This document shows, in pieces, positions 19,758 through 30,458 of a stretch of DNA of 64,000 nucleotides. The stretch lies in assembly GCA_037355855.1 (NCBI GenBank), contig CM074758.1:1585001-1649000 (forward strand), written 5' to 3'. The translations under genes and the position numbers were made by a program. Origin of the DNA: Pseudo-nitzschia pungens. Taxonomy: Eukaryota > Bacillariophyta > Bacillariophyceae > Bacillariales > Bacillariaceae. The notes under the pieces are model-generated. The model was not told where the DNA came from, did not search any database, and saw only the letters and a list, made by a program, of their open reading frames with translations. Numbering within the stretch: position 1 is the stretch's first letter; the number at the start of each line of letters is the position of its first letter.

Positions 19758-21671
19758 ATGTATCGGATTGCCGAAAGAATTGTGCGGCATCGCGAGCTAG
19801 AGGAGGACTGGGACGACTCTGACGACTACGACGATGGCGAACGGCGGTACCAACCACCACCACCACCACCACCACCACCGGCGCGAAAACCGTCGGGACG
19901 CAGAGTGAAGATCATGGTCGAAACAAACGATGCCGCATTCAAGTCCAACGCCACCGATTTCGTCCGCAACCGATCGAATGACACGCACACCACGGAGAAC
20001 AGCAGCGGGATCTTCTCGCTCCGGCTCTTGCGAGAGATCTACCCTTCGTTTTCCGAATGCGAATCCGAATCCGGAAGCGCGATTTACTGCGACGTGGACG
20101 ATGCCGGCGACAACGACAGCGACAACGACAACGACATGGATTTGTCTCTCGCTAGCATGATTTACAATAAGTATGTGCCCTCGAACAACAAACGAATCAA
20201 TCTGGTGTCGCAATGGGAAGAAGACAAGCCCTTTGACGAGGAATCACAGAGAGCAATGTCGGAGACAATGTCGGAGGGCGGGGATGATGTCCAAACCAAT
20301 GACTGTTCAAAGGCTTCCCCAAGCGTCGAGGAGTACATACTTCCTCCCGCCGGAGGCAGTGACATTCTTGTGGATGTGACCCCTCGCGATCGCGAACCGT
20401 ACGACATTGTCAAGAAATCGTCGAGGAACACGACCGGCACGGAGCCCACGACGCACGCTTTGCCCGGAGGAGACTCCGCCGCCGGCGACTCCGCCGATAT
20501 TGATGAAGCGGTGAGCCGGTCGTTTTCATCGAGCGCAGCAGCTAACGAAGACAACGAGTCCCGCGGAAACCGAAAGTCCCTCATTTTGGTTTGTCTCTTG
20601 ATCTTTCTCTTGGTGGCGGGCATCGTGGTCACGGGTGTTTTGTTGGCGCAAACCATGAAGGTTGGAAATCCTCCAAGGAATCAAGCGTCGGCAGCAACAG
20701 CAGCTTCATCGGACGGAACCGATACAACCGCGGCACAGGAAGCAAACGAATCTGCCACCGACGGCACCACAGAGTCCACCCCGCCCGATACAGAATCTAT
20801 CGAAGAAACCATCAGACCGTCCCCGGATGCTATTCCTACAACCCCGGGGAACGACGAAGAAGAACGTCCGGTCGCATCTACAACAGAGCCAACAGCGGAG
20901 GCAACAGCAGAGCCAACAGCGCAGTTCACAACAGAGCCAACAGCAGATCCAACAACGGCTCCTCTTCGAACAACCCTGGCGCCTACGACCGCACCCCGTC
21001 CGTGGAACGACAACGTCACGCCCGCGCCTACAAACCCACCTACCGAAATCCGCACCTGGTCGACTCTCGTCAACTACATGGATCCCATCCCGGAAAGTTT
21101 CTTCCCCCTGGGACAGTGCATGGGCGACTGCGACAGGGACAGCGACTGCGCCGAAGGTCTCGTGTGTTTTCAGCGAAATCCAAACGAACCGGTCCCATTC
21201 TGTTACGGTGCCGAGAACGACTTCACCAGAACCGACTACTGCACGTTCCCTACCGTCGAAACCAATCCGACTCCTGCCGAGCAAGAAGAAGCTATCGAAT
21301 GCTCCAGTTCCGTCTCGGTTGTTCCGGACTGCTACTTTTGGACCGAGAATGTCCTGGTCGTTGAATTTGACAATTGCAATCCACAAGAGCAGGATTGGAT
21401 AGGAGTTTTCCCCGATGGAACGGCGTTCGACGACGAAAGCTCCGCCAAAGGTTGGGTTGGCGACGACTACATCGACTGGGCGTTCACTTGCGGGAGCACG
21501 GGATGCAGCGGTTCTCCGACCGCCAACTCGTTTGCCTTCCCGACCAACGGCAACCCCGCCTACGATTTGGCATCGCTCCGGGTGTACCTGCTGCGCAATA
21601 CCGGAGGGGGTCCGCCGTTCGAGATTCTAGCCCGGAGCGAACCCCTTGCACCGCCCAAGACGTGCGAATGA
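19758..21671 (+). CDS. type II membrane protein with Cys-rich and DWIG-type extracellular domain
   Basis: A 637-residue single-exon protein. The N-terminal cytoplasmic part is acidic with a Pro9 run encoded by a CAC/CCA repeat. A strong membrane helix lies near residues 275-297 (SLILVCLLIFLLVAGIVVTG). Then comes a long Thr/Pro/Glu linker with PTA-type repeats (TEPTAEATAEPTAQ) that is probably O-glycosylated. The C-terminal region has a Cys-rich module (GQCMGDCDRDSDCAEGLVCF) and a beta-sandwich-like module with CNPQEQDWIGVFPDG and LRVYLLRNTGG. These modules recur in large diatom and stramenopile surface-protein families, from memory of the family pattern; their ligand is unknown. The orientation (positive residues before the helix, Cys-rich after it) suggests a cell-surface or secretory-path location. 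Confidence 0.8.
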   Translation: MYRIAERIVRHRELEEDWDDSDDYDDGERRYQPPPPPPPPPARKPSGRRVKIMVETNDAAFKSNATDFVRNRSNDTHTTENSSGIFSLRLLREIYPSFSECESESGSAIYCDVDDAGDNDSDNDNDMDLSLASMIYNKYVPSNNKRINLVSQWEEDKPFDEESQRAMSETMSEGGDDVQTNDCSKASPSVEEYILPPAGGSDILVDVTPRDREPYDIVKKSSRNTTGTEPTTHALPGGDSAAGDSADIDEAVSRSFSSSAAANEDNESRGNRKSLILVCLLIFLLVAGIVVTGVLLAQTMKVGNPPRNQASAATAASSDGTDTTAAQEANESATDGTTESTPPDTESIEETIRPSPDAIPTTPGNDEEERPVASTTEPTAEATAEPTAQFTTEPTADPTTAPLRTTLAPTTAPRPWNDNVTPAPTNPPTEIRTWSTLVNYMDPIPESFFPLGQCMGDCDRDSDCAEGLVCFQRNPNEPVPFCYGAENDFTRTDYCTFPTVETNPTPAEQEEAIECSSSVSVVPDCYFWTENVLVVEFDNCNPQEQDWIGVFPDGTAFDDESSAKGWVGDDYIDWAFTCGSTGCSGSPTANSFAFPTNGNPAYDLASLRVYLLRNTGGGPPFEILARSEPLAPPKTCE

Positions 21672-22370
21672 GAACAATGGTGCGGTAACCTTATTTGTTT
21701 TGCGAGCGGGGAGAGCAACATTCATTTTCGACGGAACGAGTATATATATATATACAGCTTTTATCATCACGGAGGAACAAAAAGCTGATAATTCCAATTT
21801 CTTGATCACAGGGTTATCAAGTCTCAACGACGTATCAAAATGTAGTAATTGTTACTGTACTTCGTAAGGCTTACTTCGTATTAAAACTTGTACGAGTAAC
21901 TTACTTTATTCCTACGAGTACCGTAGTATTTCATTACTTCGCAACATACCTTGAGGGTTGAAGAACGAAATTCTTCTTTTTTTCAAAGGCGTAGAGAATA
22001 TCGCGGTATCGTCAACGACGAAACGGGAAAAAAAAGGCCGATTAGACATTGAAATCTCCACAACATCATTATTCGCTCTTCAAACACACAGTTCCGATGT
22101 TTCCATGTTGATAAGATGTCAGCACATCTGCTTCCCTTCACGACATTAATTAACCAAGGCAGAAGAACATCTCACTGAGATGCCCTTACATTTGGTTGCA
22201 TCTACTGGCCTTTGTAGGGTCAAAGACATCAAATTGGAGTATCATTATTTGTTCATTCTAATCGTAGCGAACCTTTGTTTTGTGCTGTAATAACACTTAA
22301 CACTATCTTGCACCAATTAAAATCCATTGCAACTTCAAAGTTGCTTTTCTTGTGATGAACATTGTCAACG

Positions 22371-22528
22371 ATGATGTCGTACAGTACTATTTGCAGATTG
22401 GACAAAGAAATACTTCTCCAAGGGAAATGCCAAGCAATACTGGATCGCGATGATCTCTCTTCGTTGCAATGATTTTAAAAATTCTTTTTTGTTGAAACAG
22501 CATACGTCCTACCGTCATGACATTCTTC
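22371..22528. repeat. direct repeat, copy 1
   Basis: Shares long blocks with 22561-22732, including GCAGATTGGACAAAGAAATA, CAAGCAATACTGGATCGCGA and ATCTCTCTTCGTTGC, with scattered substitutions and small indels. Confidence 0.9.
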
Positions 22529-22560
22529 TGTTGCACACTGTTACATTGTACTAGTAAAAG

Positions 22561-22732
22561 ATGATCTCGTACAGTAAGGTTAATTAATTACTATTTGCAG
22601 ATTGGACAAAGAAATAATTCTCCGAGGGAAATTCCAAGCAATACTGGATCGCGAGGATCTCTCTTCGTTGCCGTGATTTTGAAAATTCTTTTTTTTTTGA
22701 AACAGCATACATTTTACCGCCATGACACTCTT
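22561..22732. repeat. direct repeat, copy 2
   Basis: Second copy of the 22371-22528 element. It carries an insertion after the first CGTACAGTA (AAGGTTAATTAA) and a longer T run. The copies are about 190 bp apart, start to start, and are not open in a common frame. Confidence 0.9.
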
Positions 22733-23664
22733 CCCGTCCTACCGGTACACGTAACCTTACTGAAACACCACGATTAAAGAGAATATGCCCTAGTCGTGAT
22801 AAAAATGCATGACCAAGCCACGTGCACTCTAGAATACGGTACCAACCGAAACAGGATCAGGTTCTCCAGATTCTTGAAGCGCTGAAAGCAATATCACTTA
22901 TGTGCCAAGGATGAAAAGAATGAGGGAATTTACGACCACGGATGAAATTGCAGGAGGATGTCATGTTCGTTCCAGATCTTCGAGACTTGAATTTCTATCC
23001 AAGAAGAACAGCAGTCAAAACCGATTGGTGGAAATCAACAAATATGTTGTTTTTATGACCGTTTTACTCGTACCATCTTTTTCACCTACTCGTGAAACAG
23101 ATTCGCACGTAAGTTACGGTATTCCGAGCCTGAGTCGGAATAAGTTGGTCTTTCAACTCCTAAAAAATGATAAACTCTTCTTAAGCACTTTTCACATCTG
23201 AAATTTTGATAAATACATTCCTCATTCACCGCCGATTTCGTTCAAGGCAATAATGAATTTTCTAAATGTGCGCTATCGGAAGTCATTTGTGAACGGAAAG
23301 GCTGCGCTACTTTACACGTGACGACTTGTGCTGTTGTATTGAACATGCCATTTTGGGGGGAATCAATTGAGCGCTGCAGACGCGCCCGGCTACTTTTCGC
23401 CTAAAGTTGTGAAAGTCGAAGAGCACAACGCTCGGGCTCATCACTCTGCACACCGACGTAGACAAAATACGATTAGCACACTAAACTTGGTAAGTGTAAT
23501 AAACTGTGCGCAGTGCTCCATTGTTCATTCTACGTGTAGAGTGGTGCGGGTCTCATAAACCGAACCATCACAAACAACAAAGAAACCAAGAATAAAAATT
23601 ACTGCTTCGACCCGAAGTCTTATAGTCTCTAGTCAAACTGAATTCGAACCACAACGATAGCAAG

Positions 23665-24577
23665 ATGGGGGTAAACAATGAAGGAATCGTCAATCGCCGT
23701 CAACTCCTTGTACGAGTTGGCAGCTTGATGAAGCTCTCGTGGAGGAAATCAAAGGAGAATGTTCTGGAGGAAGACTTAAAAGATGACGACTCTTGCGATA
23801 ACGAAAACAATGATTCACTCCATCAACGGAGAGGAAAGGGTCGAAAACGCAATCTATTCGTCATGTTTGACGAGGATCGCGTCGAAATTCCTAGCACATA
23901 CGATGAACCGTTGTCAGACAATGAGATCAAGACGAGGTGGTATCAGGTACGTTTCGAATCACGACTCAAGGGATTTCCACTGTAGGCTTCGGTTTGTTTC
24001 GTAGACTCATTCATTTCCACACCTGGTGTTCAATGCTACTTCTTTTCCTGTTTCTTTTCCTGAACAGACCGAAGACTACAATCGATTTAAGAAAGATACC
24101 GTTATTAGCTCGTTCAACTTTGTCAATGCTAGAAGGGCTTCCAAGCCTTTTGACGAGACCAAATATTGCACCCAGGGGATCGAAGACATGTGCATACAAG
24201 ACGTGGCAATTCGTCAGAGAAACAACACCGAAAAGAAGTACATCTACAAAGTCATTCGTGACGAACAAGCCCGACAAAAGAAAGAAAAAGAACAAGAGCA
24301 AAAACAAGATCCAGAGCAACAAAACCAATTGGGAATGAAGTTCAAGACGAAAACTAGATATCCTTTCGCGTTTGTCTCCTACCCCGACGAGGAAAAGCTT
24401 CGTGCTGTCAGCCTTCATCACACGAAAGGCGCACGGGATCGCGCTCTTGCCCGTGGCGTTGAATATGCCCGTGCCGTTCAAAGAAATGATGGGATCGCAA
24501 GAGGCCCTTCGATGAAGAATCTGTTCAAAGCTGCTTGTCGAACGCACTCTGGCAATTTGGTATCTTTGTTTCCATAA
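23665..24577 (+). CDS. conserved hypothetical protein, two exons
   Basis: Exons 23665-23946 and 24068-24577 flank a 121-bp intron (donor GTACGT, acceptor CTGAACAG). Splicing in phase 0 gives a 263-residue protein. The junction reads TRWYQ-TEDYNRFKKD and is followed by CTQGIEDMC and a helical charged tract (EQARQKKEKEQEQKQ). This pattern (Trp-Tyr plus F-K-x-D, then a C-T-x-G-[IL]-E motif) occurs in a large family of short stramenopile proteins of unknown function, by my recollection. There is no signal peptide or membrane segment. The acidic N-terminal part includes EEDLKDDDSCDNENND. Function is unknown. Confidence 0.75.
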
Positions 24578-25005
24578 TGTTATGAGATACGGAACGAATT
24601 GGGAACGACGAATGGCAGTGGTGGAGCGATTCGCAGAATGGGTTTGCGATAAATCCACCCCTAACGAGTTTCAACCTGCTTTCCACGACGCAAGCACACA
24701 TGTTCTTCACCTACGACAACAAGCCAGAATTTGACGCAATACATCAAGTTGCACGAATTACCACATTCATCAATATCTATTTGAACCGCAGGGAATACGT
24801 CACGTAGCCCTGGGATGTTTTTGAAGCGAAGAGATTCGCTATTTTTCTGGAAAACACATCCACCTCTTACACTCAATTACAATAGAATGAATAAGCTAGC
24901 TATAAACTGTATTTTTATTGGTACATCCATCTATCTACTTGTCTTGTAAAAGCGAAACCGAGCTCGTCACAATCAATAACCTTTAGCATATCATGTTGAT
25001 AAGAT
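24578..25005. other. convergent intergenic region
   Basis: 3' UTRs and spacer. I see no gene or repeat. Confidence 0.4.
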
Positions 25006-25641
25006 CTAATCACTGTCATCATCCTCATCCGAGTCTTCGTCGCTGCTCGAATCACTCAGATTCATCGTTGTTGCGATCACTGGTCTCGCCGCTCTTCGAT
25101 CGAGGCTCGTGGAACGCCCCCGCATCGGCGGCGGACGAGCGCCTTGTTGTTTGTTGTTTTTGTTTTCGGTCGCCGCTCGTTTCTTCTCCCCATCGCCCTC
25201 GCCACCGGCGTCGATTTCCATTTTGTTCTTGTTGCTCTCTTCTTCTGTTTTTTGCTTCTCCTTTTCCTTGTTCTGCTCCTCCAATTCTTCTTGTCGCTTT
25301 CGCTTCTTGTCTCGCTCTGCCTGCCGCGCCCGCTGCAACTCGAGCGCCGCCAGGGCTCCCCGTCGCAACTGGTGCGGCAATGGATTGGGAGTCGAAAAGC
25401 CATTCACCGGAGCGTTGGGATTCCACCCGGCCGGCGCACTGGTTCGACTCGAAAAGTTTCGAGCGACCGCCAAGACTTCTCGTACCTCGTCCATGCTGGT
25501 TGGAATCGGACGGACGCGGACCCCAATCCCGGTCCTGCTTTTGGTGGAGGTCGCCAACCACGGCTCGACCTTCTCGAGCGTTTTCGTCAGGGAACGCTCG
25601 AGTTCGATCATCGCTTTCGTCTTCTCCAGCAGTGTTGTCAT
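25006..25641 (-). CDS. MED4: Mediator complex subunit 4-like protein
   Basis: A 211-residue protein beginning MTTLLEKTKAMIELERS, a helical N-terminus typical of MED4. The diagnostic part is PIPTSMDEVREVLAVARN followed by SSRTSAPAGWNPNAPVNGF and PNPLPHQLRRGALAA, matching the MED4 pattern of a helix, a T-S-A-P-x-G-W segment and a Pro-rich loop with a final amphipathic helix. The second half is a charged helix (RKRQEELEEQNKEKEKQ) and an acidic tail (SSSDEDSDEDDDSD), which fits a nuclear protein. MED4 sits in the Mediator middle module, linking activators to RNA polymerase II. The first ATG of the frame (25641) was used; the open frame continues upstream without one. Identification rests on short motifs. 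Confidence 0.65.
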   Translation of the reverse strand: MTTLLEKTKAMIELERSLTKTLEKVEPWLATSTKSRTGIGVRVRPIPTSMDEVREVLAVARNFSSRTSAPAGWNPNAPVNGFSTPNPLPHQLRRGALAALELQRARQAERDKKRKRQEELEEQNKEKEKQKTEEESNKNKMEIDAGGEGDGEKKRAATENKNNKQQGARPPPMRGRSTSLDRRAARPVIATTMNLSDSSSDEDSDEDDDSD

Positions 25642-26414
25642 CGTAGTTGTCGTTGTCGTCGCCACGGCGGAGGAACGGGTGAGGATGCCCCAATCCAACC
25701 CGAATTCAAATCCGATGTTTCAAAATAAGTTGACTGTGATCTTGCACTGCGACCTCTGCGTTCAGCTTTTGACCTTCGGCCCTGTCTTCTACAAAATGAT
25801 CTTCTATTTCGTAACTTCGTAACTTTCGTAATCCATTTCCATTGGTAAGTCTCCGTTGATGCTTGGTGCTTCGTCCTCCAAACATACCGTACTAGTAGGG
25901 CTAACCTTAATCGTTATAAATACTTTTGGTTTGTAGTACTAGCAGTCCTACAGTACGGTACGGTGCTTCCTAGTTACAAGTACGAAGTAGTAAGGTACAA
26001 GTACTTAAGGTTACCAGTTCCTGGTACTCGTATTCATATGATGGACCGTAACTCGTACCGTACGTACATACCCTACGTACGAAGTACGAACAAAAAATGA
26101 TTTTACGCTAAATAATACGCAGTAAACATTACTAACCTCACCGTAAGGTTACTCGTACCGGTAACTACGAGTAAGGTGTAAGGTTAACCTTACATCTCTG
26201 CGAAGATCACAGGTCACAAAAATACTTTTCAGTCACGAATGGTTGTCAAACGACAAAATCTTTCACCGACGTTGATCAAATTGAGATGAATTTTCCAATC
26301 CAATTGACAATAGACCAAGTTCCTTCTCTATTTCCATCATCATTACCTCGACAAAGAGTCGTCAACAACAAAGAAAATCACGAACTAGTCAAGAAGATAG
26401 TCTGGTGCATCAAA
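25642..26414. other. divergent intergenic region rich in GTAC/GTAA words
   Basis: Densely packed with variants of TACGGTAC, GTAAGGTTAC and ACGTACG between 25880 and 26190. I see no coding frame. It presumably contains the MED4 and RUS promoters. Confidence 0.5.
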
Positions 26415-28378
26415 ATGGATTTAACAACGTTTTGCAGGCTATTGGTATTAATTTTGTGCTTGAGGAGGACGGTATGCCTTGCCTCGTCGTCGTCGAGCAA
26501 TCCCCATCGTCCTGTGGACAACAACAACAACAACAACAACAACAACGGGAAGAATAGCAAAGATCCAAATGATCCGGTTCCTCCCATTCGGATTGCATCC
26601 TTGAACAAAAACGGGGGAAACGTAAAATATTTCGATCTCGTATCGGAGGAGACCGCAACGGCAAAAGACGTAAAGACGACTGCATGGAGAATCAAGCACC
26701 CGAGGTCTGTCACCGCCGCACTCCAGAGGAAACTGATGCCGGCTTTCAGAACCACGTTTCTGCCAACCGGATTTCCGGACAAGACCCCTCCCGGATACCT
26801 GAGGTTTTCCGTCTGGAGCTGGGTGCAAGACACCTCGACGCAGCTTCGGTCGGTCCTTGCCACCCAGAAAATTCTGGAGGGGGTCGGCGTTGGGAAAGAG
26901 GGCGCAACCGCACTCTCGGCGTTGTTCAATTATCTGGTGCGTCGCAGACCATCTCTCAAGTAGAGAACGCATCTCAGGCGAGAGAGAGGATCTGTTTGGG
27001 TGAAGAAACCTGTTGGAGCATCGATCCACCCACACCCAAACTCACATTCCGGCGTTGATTACGGTATTTTCTGCATTTCTGTCTTTATCTGGACATTTGT
27101 TCGTACTCTGTGGAATCGATCTCATTTCTTTTTGAACTGCGACGACGACAAAAAGGTCCGCGACGGTTGCGGAATGTTCGCGAGTAAGCTCTACATTTTG
27201 TTCTGTTCGGGCGCGTGCTGTTTTTCTCTCATACGTTTTTTTTGGTTGCGCACCTTTTCTGTTTCCTTTTTCCTCGTTCAGACCTGTTGTTCACGTATGC
27301 GGCATCCTCGCGGTTTCGCAAAGACGTCAAACGATGGAGAATATTTGCCGACTTGTCCGTGGACATTGGTATCACGCTCGAAGTGGCAGCCACCATGTTC
27401 CCAAAGTCGTTCTTTTTGCCCGTGCATCTGCCTGGGGAACATGTTCAAAGCGCTCTGCGGCGTGGCGGCAGGAGCGACCGGGGGATCGATCAATCTGCAC
27501 TGGGCCAAAGGGTCCTGATATCTCGGACATTAATGCCAAATTCGGTGCCCAGCACACCGTGACGGGAGCGATAGGTCTGGTGTTTGCGGGATTGTTTGCA
27601 AAGTCGGTCAGCCACGTTTCGCCAAAGAGCCTAGTGGTTCATGTACTTCGTCTTGACGTGCTTGCACCTGTACGCCAACATTCAGTGCATGCGATTGATT
27701 TCCTTTGACTACTTGAATACGATTCGATTGGACATGATTCTCCGAAATTATCTTGTTCCAAAGGACAGCAGTGCGGCTGTGGATGAAATCCCAACCCCGG
27801 AAGACATCGCAAAGCGAGAGCCTTTATGGTTCCAATTTCCAGTAGCTGGAAGACTTTTGTCAAGGAGGGAAAAAAACGCGCCGTCTGTTTACTTCGGTGT
27901 TGCATACGATGAATTCTGCAAACGCTCGGGGAAGCCAATCGAACTGCTTTGCTCGGAACTAACCCCGACCCAACCCAAACGGTCTAAAAAAACATCTAGA
28001 TCAATGACCGACCATGCAACAAATACTTCATCGGATGGGTACATCATATCGATCGGAAACCAGAATCTTTCGTCATCGGGTGAGATGGGTATATCGACGC
28101 CATGCGTGGTTGTTTCATTTTTGGTGGACGTCTCACCAGAGCAACAAGTCAAGGCTTATCTTCATTCTTGGCTCCTCGTCGGGAAATTGCAAGAACGACA
28201 AAAAAAATCCGAATTCTCCGGCATGATGGACCTTACGAGTCAAATCGAAATTGAAGCAGACGCTAAATCACTACTCGAATCTTCGTGGGGAAATTTTGTA
28301 GCAAGCTGTGCTGATGCTGGTTGGGATCTCGCTGGATCCGAACTCCAAACACTTGGATACGAGGTGAAGGTAGTGTAA
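26415..28378 (+). CDS. RUS-family (DUF647) protein; three exons, three +1 frame changes in exon 3
   Basis: Clear similarity to ROOT UVB SENSITIVE/DUF647 proteins: LMPAFRTTFLPTGFPDKTPPGYLRF, RDGCGMFA, WRIFADLSVDIGITLE, AGATGGS, DINAKFGAQHTV and LHLYANIQCMRLISF. Exons are 26415-26936, 27156-27183 and 27282-28378, with normal GT-AG introns. Inside exon 3 the similarity moves through three successive frames: at about 27434-27437 (GGG G AAC), at 27513-27518 (TCC TGA T) and at about 27640 (GTT C ATG). Each step skips one base, and together they add three nucleotides. Without these steps translation stops early. A hydrophobic N-terminus (FCRLLVLILCL) suggests a signal peptide when the ATG at 26415 is used; an upstream in-frame ATG exists at 26286. 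It could be a pseudogene, a locus with sequence errors, or a frameshifted gene. Cellular function of the family is poorly defined. Confidence 0.75.
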
Positions 28379-28431
28379 CGTCGAACGAAAATAATGGAGG
28401 ACACAGGTATGAATGGTAAAAATAGTGAACT

Positions 28432-30458
28432 CTAGCTTTTTTGCAGTTCTATTCTTTCTCGTTCCGCACTTTTTTGGACGTGGTTCAATTGACCAAACAA
28501 ACTGTTGGCGCGAACGATCTGTTCTGCGTTCCTTTGTTGCTGCTTGTTATTTGAAGTATGATACAGAAGGTGGTTGGAAAAATGACCCGGATCCATACTA
28601 ACTATCCGTTGTATATTGCAGTGCTTATCGCCACCGGCAAAAATCTGATTCGAGCCAGACTTTGACGAGATGGAAAAGAATGAGAATAAAGCAAGGGTCA
28701 GTTTGCGACTGTAATGAAAGTAAGTAATTGAGTCCACCGCTTCGATTCACAGTTCAAACAGCTACCTACCCAGAATTCGACATCATGAGAACCAAGATCA
28801 TCGTAATATTGGTCTTGATCACCCATTCGATTGAAGGGCGGTAGAATGTTTGATTTACAAAAATGATTATTCATACGAATTATCTGCGTCTTCGTTGCCA
28901 TCCACCCTCCTTGTTGCGCGAAAGCATCAGACACATCTGGAAGCAAGCACATATTCAGTATTTTGCCCGCAAGTGAAAAATCAAAGTACGTGGTTGATGA
29001 AAGGAATATAGTGCGATTCGAATTCTTACCATCAGCAGATTTCTTGTCTCCTTCGAAGGATCCTAATCGGCCAGACCAAAAGCCTCCTATCATGTTTCCT
29101 TGTATGGAATCCTTCTTTGGCCCTGGCATGAGAACTACCCAGTCCAACATTTTCGATTCAGTGGGGAATTGCCTCAACGAGAGGTCTTTAATGTTTGTAT
29201 TCAAAACAATCAGATCGTCTGGTGCTGGATTTCTAGGAATATTGCTATTAGTCCCTCCGTTTAGCTTTCTACTAACACGGCAACAAACCTTGGGGTCGAC
29301 GTTCACCTCACGATGATTACCGCCGTTCTCGAAATCGTGATCGACAGGAATCGGAAAATCCTTGGGTTCAACGGGTTGAGCCTCTTTGTTCAAAATCTTT
29401 TCGACCCGAATGAAACCCGGTAATGTTCTCTCAAGTTGTTGTTTGGTCATGTTCCCATAGAATTTGTTTGTCTTCACGTTATCCGCATTGTCACTGTTTG
29501 TCGCATCTGTCGGTGCAAGAACGAGGAGGCGTTCTATTTCTGTTGAGAGTTGCAAGTAGTGGCGAACATGTTGTCCTCTCACCAGCATATCATCCTCAAA
29601 GGCAAGAAACACGTCATAGTAGTCAAATTTGTCCCGAACCACAAATCGATGTTGTCGTGCCAAGGCGCGCTTGTACTCCGATATCGATCCGGAAATTTCC
29701 ATCCCCTCGTATGCAAATGGAGCAGCATTGTCCCAGAATTGAAAGCCAACGCCTTGTGGAAGTTGGTTGCGTATTATTTCTTCTCGTTCTGGTCTTAGTG
29801 GGTATGCGCAGACTAAAAAAACATCTACATCCAAGTTGAACGAGTTTCCTGTCATAGATTCAACACTGTCAATCATGACGGGTACTAGTTGATCAAGAAA
29901 TCGATCTTGACCATTAACCGATGCTTCACTTTTATCGTTGTATTCCACAGATGAAGTAATTATGTATAATACTCTCGTAGCATCAGTGGTGATGGGTATA
30001 TTGTTGTCGATCAGAATGTGCCCAGTGACATTTAATATTCGTAAGATTCCCGAGGACGACAAAAAAGATGTGTCATTGTTTCTTTTGCCCATGATTGACA
30101 GCAAGGCAACAAGCATCAAGATTTTCCAAGCAACCCAGAAAAAGAAAAACACGAAGCGGACTTTTGGAGGCACTCGGAGCGCCAGTTCTTGTGCTTTTTT
30201 GAGAATCGGAAATCTGGATCGTAATGTTTGCAATTGGGAAGAAGCAATCCACCCGAGACCCCCCGAAGATGCCGCTTTTGATCGGGATAGACTTGGACAA
30301 CCCGATTTCACGTACAACGGTGGCTCTATTCTATTCAGCGATTTTTCTTCATAAATCGGGGACTTTATAGCAGGAAGAAGATAAGCCGAGGAGATGGAAG
30401 CCTTGAAATCCTCTGCACGCTGTCGCCGTGATATTGCGGGAGATTCCGAATTACTCAT
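28432..30458 (-). CDS. type II membrane protein with glycosyltransferase-like lumenal domain
   Basis: Two exons, 28770-30458 and 28432-28659, with a 110-bp intron (donor GTAGGT, acceptor CGTCAAAG). Splicing joins VEFW to SGSNQIFAGGDKHCNIQRI in phase 0 and yields 638 residues. One membrane helix near residues 102-123 (FVFFFFWVAWKILMLVALL) follows a basic N-terminus, giving a Golgi type II topology. The lumenal part contains FDYYDVFLAFEDDMLV, whose E-D-D could be the metal-binding acidic motif of a glycosyltransferase, and conserved-looking ends CNIQRIVSMDPGHFSNHLLYH. I recall similar proteins as expanded in diatoms but cannot name a CAZy family. Activity is therefore inferred only from topology and the acidic motif. 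Confidence 0.7.

Larger units (their letters stand above)
21672..23664. other. 2-kb intergenic region with a local duplication
   Basis: No coding frame I can support. It contains a diverged direct repeat (separate entries) and GTAC/GTAA-rich words. Small frames at 22902-23201 and 23367-23558 have no features beyond being open. Confidence 0.45.
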
